Of a DNA stretch of 64,000 nucleotides, positions 19,533-27,543 are shown in pieces. Under the pieces are notes generated by a model, which was not told the DNA's origin, made no database searches, and saw only the letters and a program-made list of their open reading frames with translations. The first letter of the stretch is position 1. Each line of letters opens with the position of its first letter. Both the position numbers and the translations under genes were made by a program. Source of the stretch: an uncultured Chthonomonas sp. (GTDB taxonomy: Bacteria; Armatimonadota; Chthonomonadetes; Chthonomonadales; Chthonomonadaceae); contig CAIONQ010000154.1 of NCBI GenBank assembly GCA_903859705.1, positions 49,868-113,867 on the forward strand, in the 5' to 3' direction.

Positions 19533-19615
19533 AATATCGTTTCGACTCATCACGGAACGCACATTCACTCTTATCTACAGATCTATCGGTTCTACGGAAG
19601 TGATCTGGAGGGAAA

Positions 19616-20290
19616 ATGAACGTTCGCGTACCGATCCGAGTGGTAGGCACCGCAATAGTGTTGCTTGCCTGTGGGGCTATTGGAAGCAGTGCTCAGAGCA
19701 CTTTTCAGATACAGGACCTGTATAGCACAGGAGTAGATGCATTTGCGCTTCCTCTGGGAGCCCATGTGCTAGATACACACTACACGCAGGTGCCGGGTGG
19801 CACCATGTTTGTGGGGCCCGGAACCTATGTTTCAAGCCTGAGCGGCAGCCCATATGGATTACTGGGGCAATCTCGCTGGATCAGCCCGGATGCAGCGGAT
19901 GGTGCAGGTGGCCAGCAGTTTTACACTGTTGATTTCCAAACATCATTCACGCTGGCAGCAAATGTGGATGTATCTACGGTGGCGATATCTGGCACGTGGT
20001 CTGCAGACGATCAGATTGCAGATGTTTTGATAAATGGCCAGAGCACGGGAGTGGCGAAAAGCAGCGGCTGGTACATTTACGAGCCCTTTGCGCTTCCCAC
20101 CGGGTTTTACCACACCGGGGTTAACTACCTTACCTTTGTGTGGACGAACAATGGTGGCCCGGGCGCGCTGGATGTGAACTTCACTTCCACATATGCTCAA
20201 ACATACGCACCGGAGCCCGGCACGTACGCGCTGCTGGTTTCGGCGGGCCTATCGGCGGCTGCACTCCGGCGCAGACGTCGCAAGCCATAA
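19616..20290 (+). CDS. PEP-CTERM-anchored extracellular protein
   Basis: Signal peptide (about 1-28, VVGTAIVLLACGAIGSSAQS), a beta-rich domain of about 165 residues, and a C-terminal PEP-CTERM sorting signal: PEPGTYALLVSAGLSAAALRRRRRKP (PEP at about 199-201, hydrophobic helix, Arg cluster), which an exosortase would cleave. The middle carries SVDGTWSADDQIADVLINGQ-like text resembling PEP-CTERM proteins with a jelly-roll of DUF642 or similar type; the family is not certain. The ATG at 19616 has GGAGGG (19607-19612) at good spacing. No exosortase gene is in the window. Presumably part of an exopolysaccharide/surface layer system; function unknown. Confidence 0.85.
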   Translation: MNVRVPIRVVGTAIVLLACGAIGSSAQSTFQIQDLYSTGVDAFALPLGAHVLDTHYTQVPGGTMFVGPGTYVSSLSGSPYGLLGQSRWISPDAADGAGGQQFYTVDFQTSFTLAANVDVSTVAISGTWSADDQIADVLINGQSTGVAKSSGWYIYEPFALPTGFYHTGVNYLTFVWTNNGGPGALDVNFTSTYAQTYAPEPGTYALLVSAGLSAAALRRRRRKP

Positions 20291-20315
20291 GTTACCGCAT
20301 ATCAGTTCTATCTTC

Positions 20316-20348
20316 ATCGGCGTCAGGAGTTTCTCTCCTGACGCCGAT
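20316..20348. terminator. Terminator between PEP-CTERM gene and convergent hydrolase-like gene
   Basis: Perfect 14-bp stem ATCGGCGTCAGGAG (20316-20329), loop TTTCT, CTCCTGACGCCGAT (20335-20348), lying between two convergent stops. Confidence 0.8.
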
Positions 20349-20362
20349 AATGCGTTTGGCCA

Positions 20363-23311
20363 TTACTTGGCAGGCACTGCATACAGCCAGTGGCCGGCTA
20401 CTGCCGCAGTAACCGCAAATACAAGTGTATGGTTCTCTACAGTTGCCGGAATCCTGGTACCTTTACTGCCCGGCGATGCTCCCTCTGCCCACAACTCCAG
20501 GTTGTGTACAGAATCTGAGAGCGGGATGCGTACCGTTCCGCCGCCATACACCATAATCTGCAAAATGGCTCCGCCGGGTACGGCCCGGTGTTGAGGCACC
20601 GGTGCCCAGGCTATCTGCCCTATATCGGCATCGGCAAATACGGTTTCTTTGCCATCCACGGTAATCTTGCGGCTGTTGCAGCCCGCAAAAGCCGTTAGCA
20701 CACCCTTTGTATCCGTGCAGAATGTAAGCGCCTGTTGGCCGGTGTAGGTTACCCTGTGGCCATTGATGCGGAAATCCTTGAGGTCCAGTGCCTCGGATGG
20801 CGGAGGAACGCGTTTGAGGTAGGCTGCATCCTCCTCTTGATTGCGTGAAAAGCCTCCGTTCCAGGCCTCCTCCGTTTCTCGGAAGTGGCGGGTTATGGCG
20901 GTGGCCCCATTGGGGAATCGGCACGCAAGATACTCTGAACTGCGCGATATTCTTTCTGTATTGTCTGGTGCTGTTCCGTACGCACCCAGTTTATCCAGAA
21001 TCTCATACCACCACCGCGCTTCATAACCGAGGCTTTTGGATTGATCATCTCTTGGGCGGAAGCCAAGTACAACTGCGGACCCACCGCCAGGCAAGGTGTG
21101 CAACGTGCCGGCCGGAGCCGCTGAAATGGTTGCGATAACGGTAGTGCCAGCGGCCGGGGTGACAGTGTACGTGTGATCCACTATAAAATCGGTGAGTATG
21201 GTTTGCGGCGCAATGCCCTTCAATGCTCCACCGAACTCCACCAATCGGCCAGGGGCCATCTTGCCTTCGTTTTTCCCCGGAATATAATCCACGCCAAACA
21301 GCGATTTCCACTCGGCAAGAATTGGATCCCCTTCTTGGGAAAGTACTGGCGGGGGGCCAGACCAGATGATACGGCCACCTCCCTGAGCAAACTGAGCCAT
21401 CATCTGCACTAATCGATGCGAAGGGAAGGGCTCAAAGGTGGCAACAAGTGTGGTGAAGCGTCTGCCCCCCAGTTCGATTGCACCCCCATTAAGGTGGCCA
21501 AGTTGCAGCAGCTTATCGGCGGTAATGTAGTTGGCGTATCCGTACTGAGTGGTCCAGCTGCCGAATCGCTCCTCCACAGCAACCAGATCCAGTGGATAAA
21601 GCATCAGCACATTTACATCCCGATGCTCCATGTTTTGAACCATGCCATACAGTGGTGAGCCCGCGGCTCCAAAGGTGTTTACAAGCGACATTCGCCTGCG
21701 GGAGAGCTCATCCGGCATGCCCCAGTGTGCCCCATAGGAGTAGGGAATGTCGTTGATGATGCCCGTAGAGCAGGCCATCATAAGCCCAACGTAGTTGCGA
21801 TCCAGCCACCCGCATTCGCAATGGTCGTTGCCGTTGCCGGTTAAGAAATCTCCCCATTTGAAGTAATCGTAACAGGCTGCCGCAGCCTGATGCACCGTAT
21901 CGCTCCACACAAAGTTGGAAGTGTACTCATAAGCGCTGGCATACATGTGGCCTTCGCCTGTATCCCACTTATCTATGGTTGGGCTTTCTGCCCAGGTGGC
22001 ATGGGCTCGAGATTCCAATTTGTGCCCCATGCGCTGTTCGGCATGTTTTTTGGCGGTTGCAAATAGATCCACCACGCCATCTTGAAGCATGCGGAAGTAG
22101 CGTGAGCGGAAAAGTGCGGTTTCACGGATTGCCTCCGGGGTGCTGCCGAACACATGCGATACCCCGAGCTTTGCGGTGAGATCCCGAGCAGAATCTTCCT
22201 GGCCATAGCAGAAGTAGAGCAGATACTTTGCAAGATCGGAGTACTGCGCACCGTACTTCGAGGCAAACGCCTTGCATAGCCCGGGGCTTACATAGCGCTG
22301 CGTAAACTCTCCGTTATCGTGATGCCCAAAGTAGTTCCAATCTTGCTGAATGTGCATCTCATCCGAGTAGAGGGCGTTGAGGTGCACACCCGCATCGGCA
22401 TATTTATCTACCAGTGCATTTAAGTAGGGCAGCGCTTTCGGGCTGAAGTAGTCCATTTCTGGCGTGTGGTATTGCTGAACCACAAGCACGCGCTCATACC
22501 CTTTAAGATCGGTATGCCCGGTGCCATGAATTCGCACTCGAACCTGGGCGGCCTCCGGGGTATCCGGAGTGCTGGCCTCCACTTTTGCAGTATCCGTAAT
22601 CTCCACGATGGAGGCCGGATCTACCGCTCTATACAGCGTGCCGGATATGGGTGTTTCATGAAATGCAAAAACCCGAACTCCAGCATCCTTTATCTCTACA
22701 ACACCTTTATTGTTTGCCCAGCGCCGTTGCTGCCATAGCGATACGCTGTAAGCGCCCGTGTGCGGATCTCGCAGGCCTTTGCGGTACTGCATCCAAACGC
22801 CGGTTTCGCCGGTTTGCCGGGCGTAGGCGGGGCCAATTTCCAGTGGGCTTAGCAGGCTTAGCTCCAGCCCAAGCCCATACTGCCATGCAAACTTGCTGAT
22901 GCCCGCAATGCGGCTTACATAGGCATCCATATCAGGGGTGAGTTTGCGCGGCCCCTCCTGTCCCGGCCGATACTGGCTGAAAAAATGATCAAAAGCGAGG
23001 GCTATGGTGCGGTTGCCTGCCGCCTTTGCCTGTTCGCATACCTGCCGCAGGCTGCGTTCATCCTTTGCAAAGCCCAGAGCCAGGTTAAGTACTTTGTCTG
23101 GATCGGAGAGTGCTTCCAGCTCTTTATCGCTTACCAGGATTACTGCCGATTTCCCGAGCTGAAAACTCCATGCACCCGGATAGCTAACAAGATCGCCACG
23201 GTATGTGCTTTCAAGCGGCATCGCTTTTCTCCCAATCGGCTGTGCCACAGACGTTATTCCGAAGCAAGCCAGAGCCGCAATAAATGCGGCATTTTTCAAC
23301 CAATGAGCCAT
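20363..23311 (-). CDS. Large secreted protein, unassigned glycoside-hydrolase-like (GH42-like layout)
   Basis: 982 residues from the ATG at 23311, chosen because it starts a clean signal peptide (MAHWLKNAAFIAALACFGIT); 59 upstream in-frame codons show nothing. No named family is recognised with confidence. The middle looks like a TIM barrel with an acidic loop end, LYSDEMHIQQDW near 317, whose Glu could be a catalytic acid. A segment near 590-690 (VNVLMLYPLDLVAV, YANYITADKLLQLG, MMAQFAQGGGRIIWSGPPP) resembles the class-I glutamine-amidotransferase-like trimerisation domain of GH42 beta-galactosidases. The C-terminus is beta-rich. It could therefore be a divergent GH42-like or new family enzyme. 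Monocistronic, 63 bases from the PEP-CTERM gene terminator. Confidence 0.68.
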   Translation of the reverse strand: MAHWLKNAAFIAALACFGITSVAQPIGRKAMPLESTYRGDLVSYPGAWSFQLGKSAVILVSDKELEALSDPDKVLNLALGFAKDERSLRQVCEQAKAAGNRTIALAFDHFFSQYRPGQEGPRKLTPDMDAYVSRIAGISKFAWQYGLGLELSLLSPLEIGPAYARQTGETGVWMQYRKGLRDPHTGAYSVSLWQQRRWANNKGVVEIKDAGVRVFAFHETPISGTLYRAVDPASIVEITDTAKVEASTPDTPEAAQVRVRIHGTGHTDLKGYERVLVVQQYHTPEMDYFSPKALPYLNALVDKYADAGVHLNALYSDEMHIQQDWNYFGHHDNGEFTQRYVSPGLCKAFASKYGAQYSDLAKYLLYFCYGQEDSARDLTAKLGVSHVFGSTPEAIRETALFRSRYFRMLQDGVVDLFATAKKHAEQRMGHKLESRAHATWAESPTIDKWDTGEGHMYASAYEYTSNFVWSDTVHQAAAACYDYFKWGDFLTGNGNDHCECGWLDRNYVGLMMACSTGIINDIPYSYGAHWGMPDELSRRRMSLVNTFGAAGSPLYGMVQNMEHRDVNVLMLYPLDLVAVEERFGSWTTQYGYANYITADKLLQLGHLNGGAIELGGRRFTTLVATFEPFPSHRLVQMMAQFAQGGGRIIWSGPPPVLSQEGDPILAEWKSLFGVDYIPGKNEGKMAPGRLVEFGGALKGIAPQTILTDFIVDHTYTVTPAAGTTVIATISAAPAGTLHTLPGGGSAVVLGFRPRDDQSKSLGYEARWWYEILDKLGAYGTAPDNTERISRSSEYLACRFPNGATAITRHFRETEEAWNGGFSRNQEEDAAYLKRVPPPSEALDLKDFRINGHRVTYTGQQALTFCTDTKGVLTAFAGCNSRKITVDGKETVFADADIGQIAWAPVPQHRAVPGGAILQIMVYGGGTVRIPLSDSVHNLELWAEGASPGSKGTRIPATVENHTLVFAVTAAVAGHWLYAVPAK

Positions 23312-23673
23312 TGAGTGGTGCTCCTGCCTACAGATTGTTACGGCAATAAGGGCTCGCCCCTTTGCTTTGCCCAGCCGAAAACGGCCTGGTACCCGGGAGT
23401 GGCAATGATCTGCCACATACTGCAACATGCATGTGTCAGCATACGCCGAAAGGCAGCCTTCTCCCTGCGAACATTTGAAGCAGAGCAAGGTGATGCTAAT
23501 CCTGTGCTGTATAGTAATGGAAAAAGGAAAAAGGCGCTCTCATCACGAATTCGGCTACCAGCGCAGGCTGCACGCTTTTGTGCCGCTGGCTTTTGTTTCC
23601 AAAGGATCAAAGCTGGCACTTTTGATGTATGAATGCATCTGCGGTGCGTGAAACTGAGTGGCCGCATCATCTT
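23312..23673. other. Divergent intergenic region
   Basis: About 360 bases between the divergent hydrolase-like gene and the sugar-binding lipoprotein gene. Both promoters must lie here. I see no protein-like frame with support, no riboswitch-like structure, and no clear operator. Confidence 0.4.
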
Positions 23674-23688
23674 CTGGAGGTATTGAGT

Positions 23689-24696
23689 ATGCCAACCGTT
23701 GGCGGATTGGTAAGAATGCTCGGCGCGGCAGCAGTGCTTGGTGCACTGATTGTGGGCTGTGGGCAGAGTGATGAGAAAAAAGACCCGGACAAGGTCATTA
23801 AGGACAACGGTGTATCCCAGTTCAAGGGGTCTGGCGGGCCCATTACATCTACGGTTGGGGTTTCTCTGCTGACCCTTGCTAACCCATTCTTCAAAACCAT
23901 GGGAGATGCCATGGTTGCCGAGGGCAAGAAACACAATATTGAGGTTATCGTTCAAGCAGGCGAAATGGATGCCTCCAAACAGAGCGACCAGGTTAACGAC
24001 TTCATTGTGAAGGGCGTTAGCGCTATCATCCTGTCACCCTGCGATTCGCGAGGTGTAGGAACCACAATTCAGGCAGCAAATAAAGCCAATATCCCGGTTT
24101 TTACTGCCGATATTGCTAATCTGGATACTCAGGCCAGGGTTGTATCTCATGTGGCTACGGATAATTATGAGGGCGGCAAACTGGCAGCCAAAGCGATTAT
24201 CGAAGCTACAGGGGGGAAGGGCAAAGTAGCGATCATCGATCATCCAGAGGTGGAGTCTGTTATACAGCGTACCAAGGGCTTCAAAGAGGTTATTTCCGGC
24301 GCACCTGGTATTCAAATTGTGGCGCAACTTCCCGGGCATGGTCAGCGAGATACCTCGTTCAAAACCGCTCAGGACATCCTGGAGAAGAACCCCAACCTGG
24401 ATGCTATCTTCTGCATCAACGATCCAACCGCGCTGGGTGCCGTGGCCGCAATTGAAAAGGCCGGGAAAGCTGGAAAGATCAAAGTAATTGGTTTTGACGG
24501 CATCGATGAAGCAAAGAAGGCCGTGAAGGATGGCAAGATCTACGCCGATGTAGTTCAGTTCCCGGATAAAATTGGGGAGATGACCATTCAGGGAATTGCC
24601 AAATACCTGAACGGTGAGAAACTACCCAGTGAAACCCTGATTCCGGCAGCCCTGTACACAAAAGCAGATGCCGATAAGGACCCGAAAATAAAATGA
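23689..24696 (+). CDS. Sugar ABC transporter substrate-binding lipoprotein (RbsB/XylF-like)
   Basis: Periplasmic binding protein type 1 (Peripla_BP_4) that captures a monosaccharide and delivers it to the permease. The ATG at 23689 has CTGGAGG (23674-23680) immediately upstream; the longer frame starting at 23629 has none. The lipobox LGALIVGC gives lipid-anchored Cys at about residue 23, which suggests an outer face lipoprotein. Visible motifs are GVSLLTLANPFFKTMGDAM, the DFIVKGVSAIILSPCDS loop, KGKVAIIDHPEVES, and the hinge ICINDPTALGAVAAIEKAG-like (FCINDPTALGA) plus VIGFDGIDEAKKAVKDG. 335 residues is typical. Its stop overlaps the permease start by 4 bases. No ABC ATPase gene is adjacent. 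Confidence 0.93.
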   Translation: MPTVGGLVRMLGAAAVLGALIVGCGQSDEKKDPDKVIKDNGVSQFKGSGGPITSTVGVSLLTLANPFFKTMGDAMVAEGKKHNIEVIVQAGEMDASKQSDQVNDFIVKGVSAIILSPCDSRGVGTTIQAANKANIPVFTADIANLDTQARVVSHVATDNYEGGKLAAKAIIEATGGKGKVAIIDHPEVESVIQRTKGFKEVISGAPGIQIVAQLPGHGQRDTSFKTAQDILEKNPNLDAIFCINDPTALGAVAAIEKAGKAGKIKVIGFDGIDEAKKAVKDGKIYADVVQFPDKIGEMTIQGIAKYLNGEKLPSETLIPAALYTKADADKDPKIK

Positions 24697-26021
24697 TGGC
24701 AAGACTGCGCAGTGCTTCCAGCTCCTACGGTATGGCTGGAGTGCTGCTATTGCTCTGTGCCTACTTTTCCTGGGCCACCTACCGGATGGAGTATTCCACC
24801 GGGCAGGATGCTGCCAGGGAGCTTGCGGCAGAGTTGGCGCATGGCGCCAGCTCTGCCGATACTTTTGTTGTGGTTGCCCAGGCATCCGAAACTGAATTTA
24901 CGCGGGATATTAGCTCAGAACTGGTTCGGCTTGGCGTGCATCGTGCCGCGGTTGTGAATGGCGATCCGCCCACGGTGCGTGAACAGTTGGAAACGCTGCC
25001 CACCGAGCCGGGCGGCGCCATAAAAGTGGCCACTACGCGCCCATGCAGCCAGTGGAAAATATGGGCTGCCCTGCATGATAACAACCCCACTAAATTTTCT
25101 CGCCTTGCTGTGTATACAACCCACCCGCACGGCAGATCCGCATTTCTCTCCTCCAGCAATTTACGCAACGTAGCCGATCAGATATCCGTTATCGCAATTA
25201 TCGCGGTAGGAATGACGATGGTAATCATTTCTGCGGGAATCGATCTCTCCGTTGGGAGCCTGGTTGCATTGTCTGCCATTATTACCTGCTGGCTTATCCA
25301 TAAACACGGAGGCAACTCTGCTGCGGGCGGGGCGATGTTACTATCTTCGCTGGCAGCCATTGCCTCATGCGGCGTGGTTGGCGCCTTCTCTGGCTGGATG
25401 ATAACGGGCTTCAGAATTCCGCCGTTTATTGCTTCGCTGGCAATGATGCAGGTGGCAAGCGGGCTGGCGTTTATTATTGCAGAGGGGCAATCGATTTACG
25501 ATATTCCGCCCTCTTACACCTGGCTTGGGCGTGGGCAGGGCCCGTTTACCATCCCTAACTCCGTGCTGCTGATGCTGCTGGTGTATACTGCCGCGCATCT
25601 GTTTATGACACGCACCACGGTGGGGCGGCGCATTTACGCGGTGGGTGGTAATCAAGAGGCGGCGCGGCTATCTGGCGTAAACACACGTCGTACTCTGATT
25701 ACCGTGTATTTGATATCTGGCCTTATGGCGGGTATTGGCGGTGTGGTTACCGTATCGCAGTTAAAAGCTGGCGCACCCACCTACGGCACCATGTACGAGC
25801 TTTATGTGATTGCCGCTGTGGTGGTTGGCGGCACAAGCCTTACCGGCGGCGAAGGGCGCATTGCCGGCACGCTGGTAGGTGCGTTTATCATCGCGGTGAT
25901 TCAGAATGGCATGAATCTCGTTGGAGTGGAATCTTACAAACAGAAGGTTGTGCTTGGCGCGGTGATTCTGTTTGCTGTGATGATTGATATGATGAAAAAG
26001 AAAAAGGTGCGCACCGCATGA
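24693..26021 (+). CDS. Ribose-type ABC permease (RbsC-like) with inserted extracytoplasmic domain
   Basis: Inner-membrane permease of the carbohydrate-uptake transporter class 2 (BPD_transp_2 family). The start ATG overlaps the preceding TGA (ATGATGG), implying translational coupling. TM1 (GVLLLLCAYFSW, about 14-27) is followed by about 110 extra residues, then by the canonical loop FLSSSNLRNVADQISVIAI and the remaining TMs, with the family signatures AGIDLSVGSLVALSAI near 185 and GGTSLTGGEGRIAGTLVGA near 385. Total 442 versus about 320 for RbsC: the excess is an insertion in the first periplasmic loop (about 30-150; TFVVVAQASETEF and a Cys-containing segment), not an N-terminal tail. Possibly a second ligand-binding or docking module. 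No gene for the RbsA-type ATPase is nearby. Confidence 0.9.
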   Translation: MMARLRSASSSYGMAGVLLLLCAYFSWATYRMEYSTGQDAARELAAELAHGASSADTFVVVAQASETEFTRDISSELVRLGVHRAAVVNGDPPTVREQLETLPTEPGGAIKVATTRPCSQWKIWAALHDNNPTKFSRLAVYTTHPHGRSAFLSSSNLRNVADQISVIAIIAVGMTMVIISAGIDLSVGSLVALSAIITCWLIHKHGGNSAAGGAMLLSSLAAIASCGVVGAFSGWMITGFRIPPFIASLAMMQVASGLAFIIAEGQSIYDIPPSYTWLGRGQGPFTIPNSVLLMLLVYTAAHLFMTRTTVGRRIYAVGGNQEAARLSGVNTRRTLITVYLISGLMAGIGGVVTVSQLKAGAPTYGTMYELYVIAAVVVGGTSLTGGEGRIAGTLVGAFIIAVIQNGMNLVGVESYKQKVVLGAVILFAVMIDMMKKKKVRTA

Positions 26022-26029
26022 TGCGCACC
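26006..26029. terminator. Short hairpin overlapping the permease stop codon
   Basis: Eight-bp arms GGTGCGCA (26006-26013) and TGCGCACC (26022-26029) around the stop codon at 26019-26021. It is the only hairpin between two convergent genes; without a T-run its role is uncertain. Confidence 0.4.
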
Positions 26030-26060
26030 CTGAAGCTGGTTTAATATGTAGGGACCGGGC

Positions 26061-26879
26061 TCAGTAATCGGCAATTAGCTTCAGCACTGCACGGGCAAAA
26101 CTGGTTTGTGGAGGGCCCACCGGGGCGATGATATCTGCAGCTTGCTTTGCAGAATCTCTGGCATGGTCCATGGCAATTCCAAGGCCAGCCCATTTCAGCA
26201 TGGTTACATCGTTATTGCCATCGCCAAACGCAAGTACCTGGCTTTGCTCTATGCCGTAGTACGCGGCGGTTGCGGCGATTCCAAGAGATTTGGTTACGCC
26301 AGCGCGCATAAACTCCAGGTACTCCGGGTCTGTAATTACCAGCTCCAGCGCGTCGCCATAATGCTCCAGTATGGCGTCGTACTGATCCAGGTTGTACTGC
26401 GCATCCCCCACCCACAAAATTTTGAGTGGCTCTGTGCCATCAAACTGCTGTAGAGATTCCACTTTCACTACCGCCGTATGTGTACGAGAGTCGTAAAGTT
26501 CAGTCCACTCGTTAAATTCGGTAACGTAGGTTCCCTCGAGGTGGTAGTAGATCTGAGTTTTGCCCCGTGATTCTCCATCCCTTACGATACTGGAGGCAAG
26601 CTCTGCGGGCATGGTTTGCCTGTGCAGAATTTCGCTTGTTTCTGCAATTCGGGAGAGGGCTCCCTGGCAGGAGACAATGGCCCCTTCCAGCTCTAGCTCC
26701 AGATGGTATTTCAGCATGTTTTCATGCCGCCGGCCGGAGGCAAGCAGAATACGCACCCCGCGTGCCTGCAGGGCTCGGATTGCTGCCTTGTTCTCAGCAC
26801 TTATAGTTTTATCCGGGCTCAGCAGGGTGTCGTCAAGATCTATTGCGGCGAGGCGAAACGGGAAATTAGAGGTGGTCAA
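26061..26879 (-). CDS. Cof-type HAD-IIB family phosphatase
   Basis: Haloacid-dehalogenase-like hydrolase of the Cof/YbiV class (IIB cap), which dephosphorylates sugar phosphates or cofactor-like phosphates. Motif I DLDDTLLSPDKT at about 14-25 holds the nucleophilic Asp and the acid/base Asp. Motif II LLASGRR near 49 provides the Ser/Thr position. Motif IV GDGNNDVTML near 218 gives the metal ligands, and KSLGIAA near 197 the Lys. The cap is inserted between motifs II and III (about 80-190). 272 residues is normal. It converges with the sugar-uptake pair and could act on the imported sugar phosphate, but the reaction is not predictable. Confidence 0.92.
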   Translation of the reverse strand: MTTSNFPFRLAAIDLDDTLLSPDKTISAENKAAIRALQARGVRILLASGRRHENMLKYHLELELEGAIVSCQGALSRIAETSEILHRQTMPAELASSIVRDGESRGKTQIYYHLEGTYVTEFNEWTELYDSRTHTAVVKVESLQQFDGTEPLKILWVGDAQYNLDQYDAILEHYGDALELVITDPEYLEFMRAGVTKSLGIAATAAYYGIEQSQVLAFGDGNNDVTMLKWAGLGIAMDHARDSAKQAADIIAPVGPPQTSFARAVLKLIADY

Positions 26880-27464
26880 CGGAAACAGCTTTCTTTACAG
26901 GGGTGTGGGCAATGCGCCAACAGCCTATTATGGCCTACAGCGGGAATAGGCGTCAAATGCGATAATTTAAGGCTCCTATAGCCTTTTCAACATCTGGCGC
27001 GTTTACAAGATGGATAACCGCGTGCCCATCGAACTTACCTTCGTATCCCTTGAAATACAGCATATACAGCGCCAATTAATTCCCGCCTCCTGCGCGCATG
27101 CGCTCCTCCGCTATAGCGGAATTACTGTCAAGAATGCCTGGTATATGCGTGTTTACCCTGGATGGTTATTTTCAAGCTCTGGCTCCAAGTCTCCCCATGC
27201 GGCCACGGCCAGGGTCACCCTTTCCACGGCAAGGCTCAAGAATCGGAGCATAACGGATACTATTTCGCCAAGTTTTCAAGCATCGTCTTATAGCGGGGCC
27301 GCAGGCTGGCAATCTGTCCCGATAGCTCTTCACTCCCGCAATAGTATTAACAATGTTTGTAACTGCCCAGCATCTGCCTGTCAAGCGGCGCCCTGCTGCA
27401 AACACGCTTTCGGCATATAAAGTTAACCTGCACTTTAACGGTTAGGAGAGAAGATTGAGCTGAA
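26880..27464. other. Intergenic region, no supported gene
   Basis: About 585 bases between the HAD phosphatase gene and the outer-membrane protein gene. A plus-strand frame (27010-27420) and a minus-strand frame (27172-27405) exist but resemble no family, lack ribosome sites and read as random translation. It may hold a decayed gene; the only clear signal is the promoter-like patch just after it. Confidence 0.4.
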
Positions 27465-27523
27465 TTCAACGCAATTGAGTGCAGCCTCTATAATATAGTA
27501 TACTAAACAAATCAACTTAGTAT
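27465..27523 (+). promoter_or_regulatory. Promoter-like patch with an inverted repeat upstream of the outer-membrane gene
   Basis: TTCAAC (27465-27470) and TATAAT (27489-27494), 18 bases apart, form a sigma-70-like pair 50 bases before the GTG start. Immediately after the -10, ATACTAA (27500-27506) and TTAGTAT (27517-27523) form 7-bp inverted arms with a 10-base loop, placed like an operator over the start point. Confidence 0.45.
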
Positions 27524-27543
27524 TTTTTAGCAAAGGTGCTGAT

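Noticed and set aside
27010..27420. 136-codon plus-strand frame between the HAD and outer-membrane genes
   Set aside because: No ribosome site, no motif, composition like random translation; treated as intergenic.
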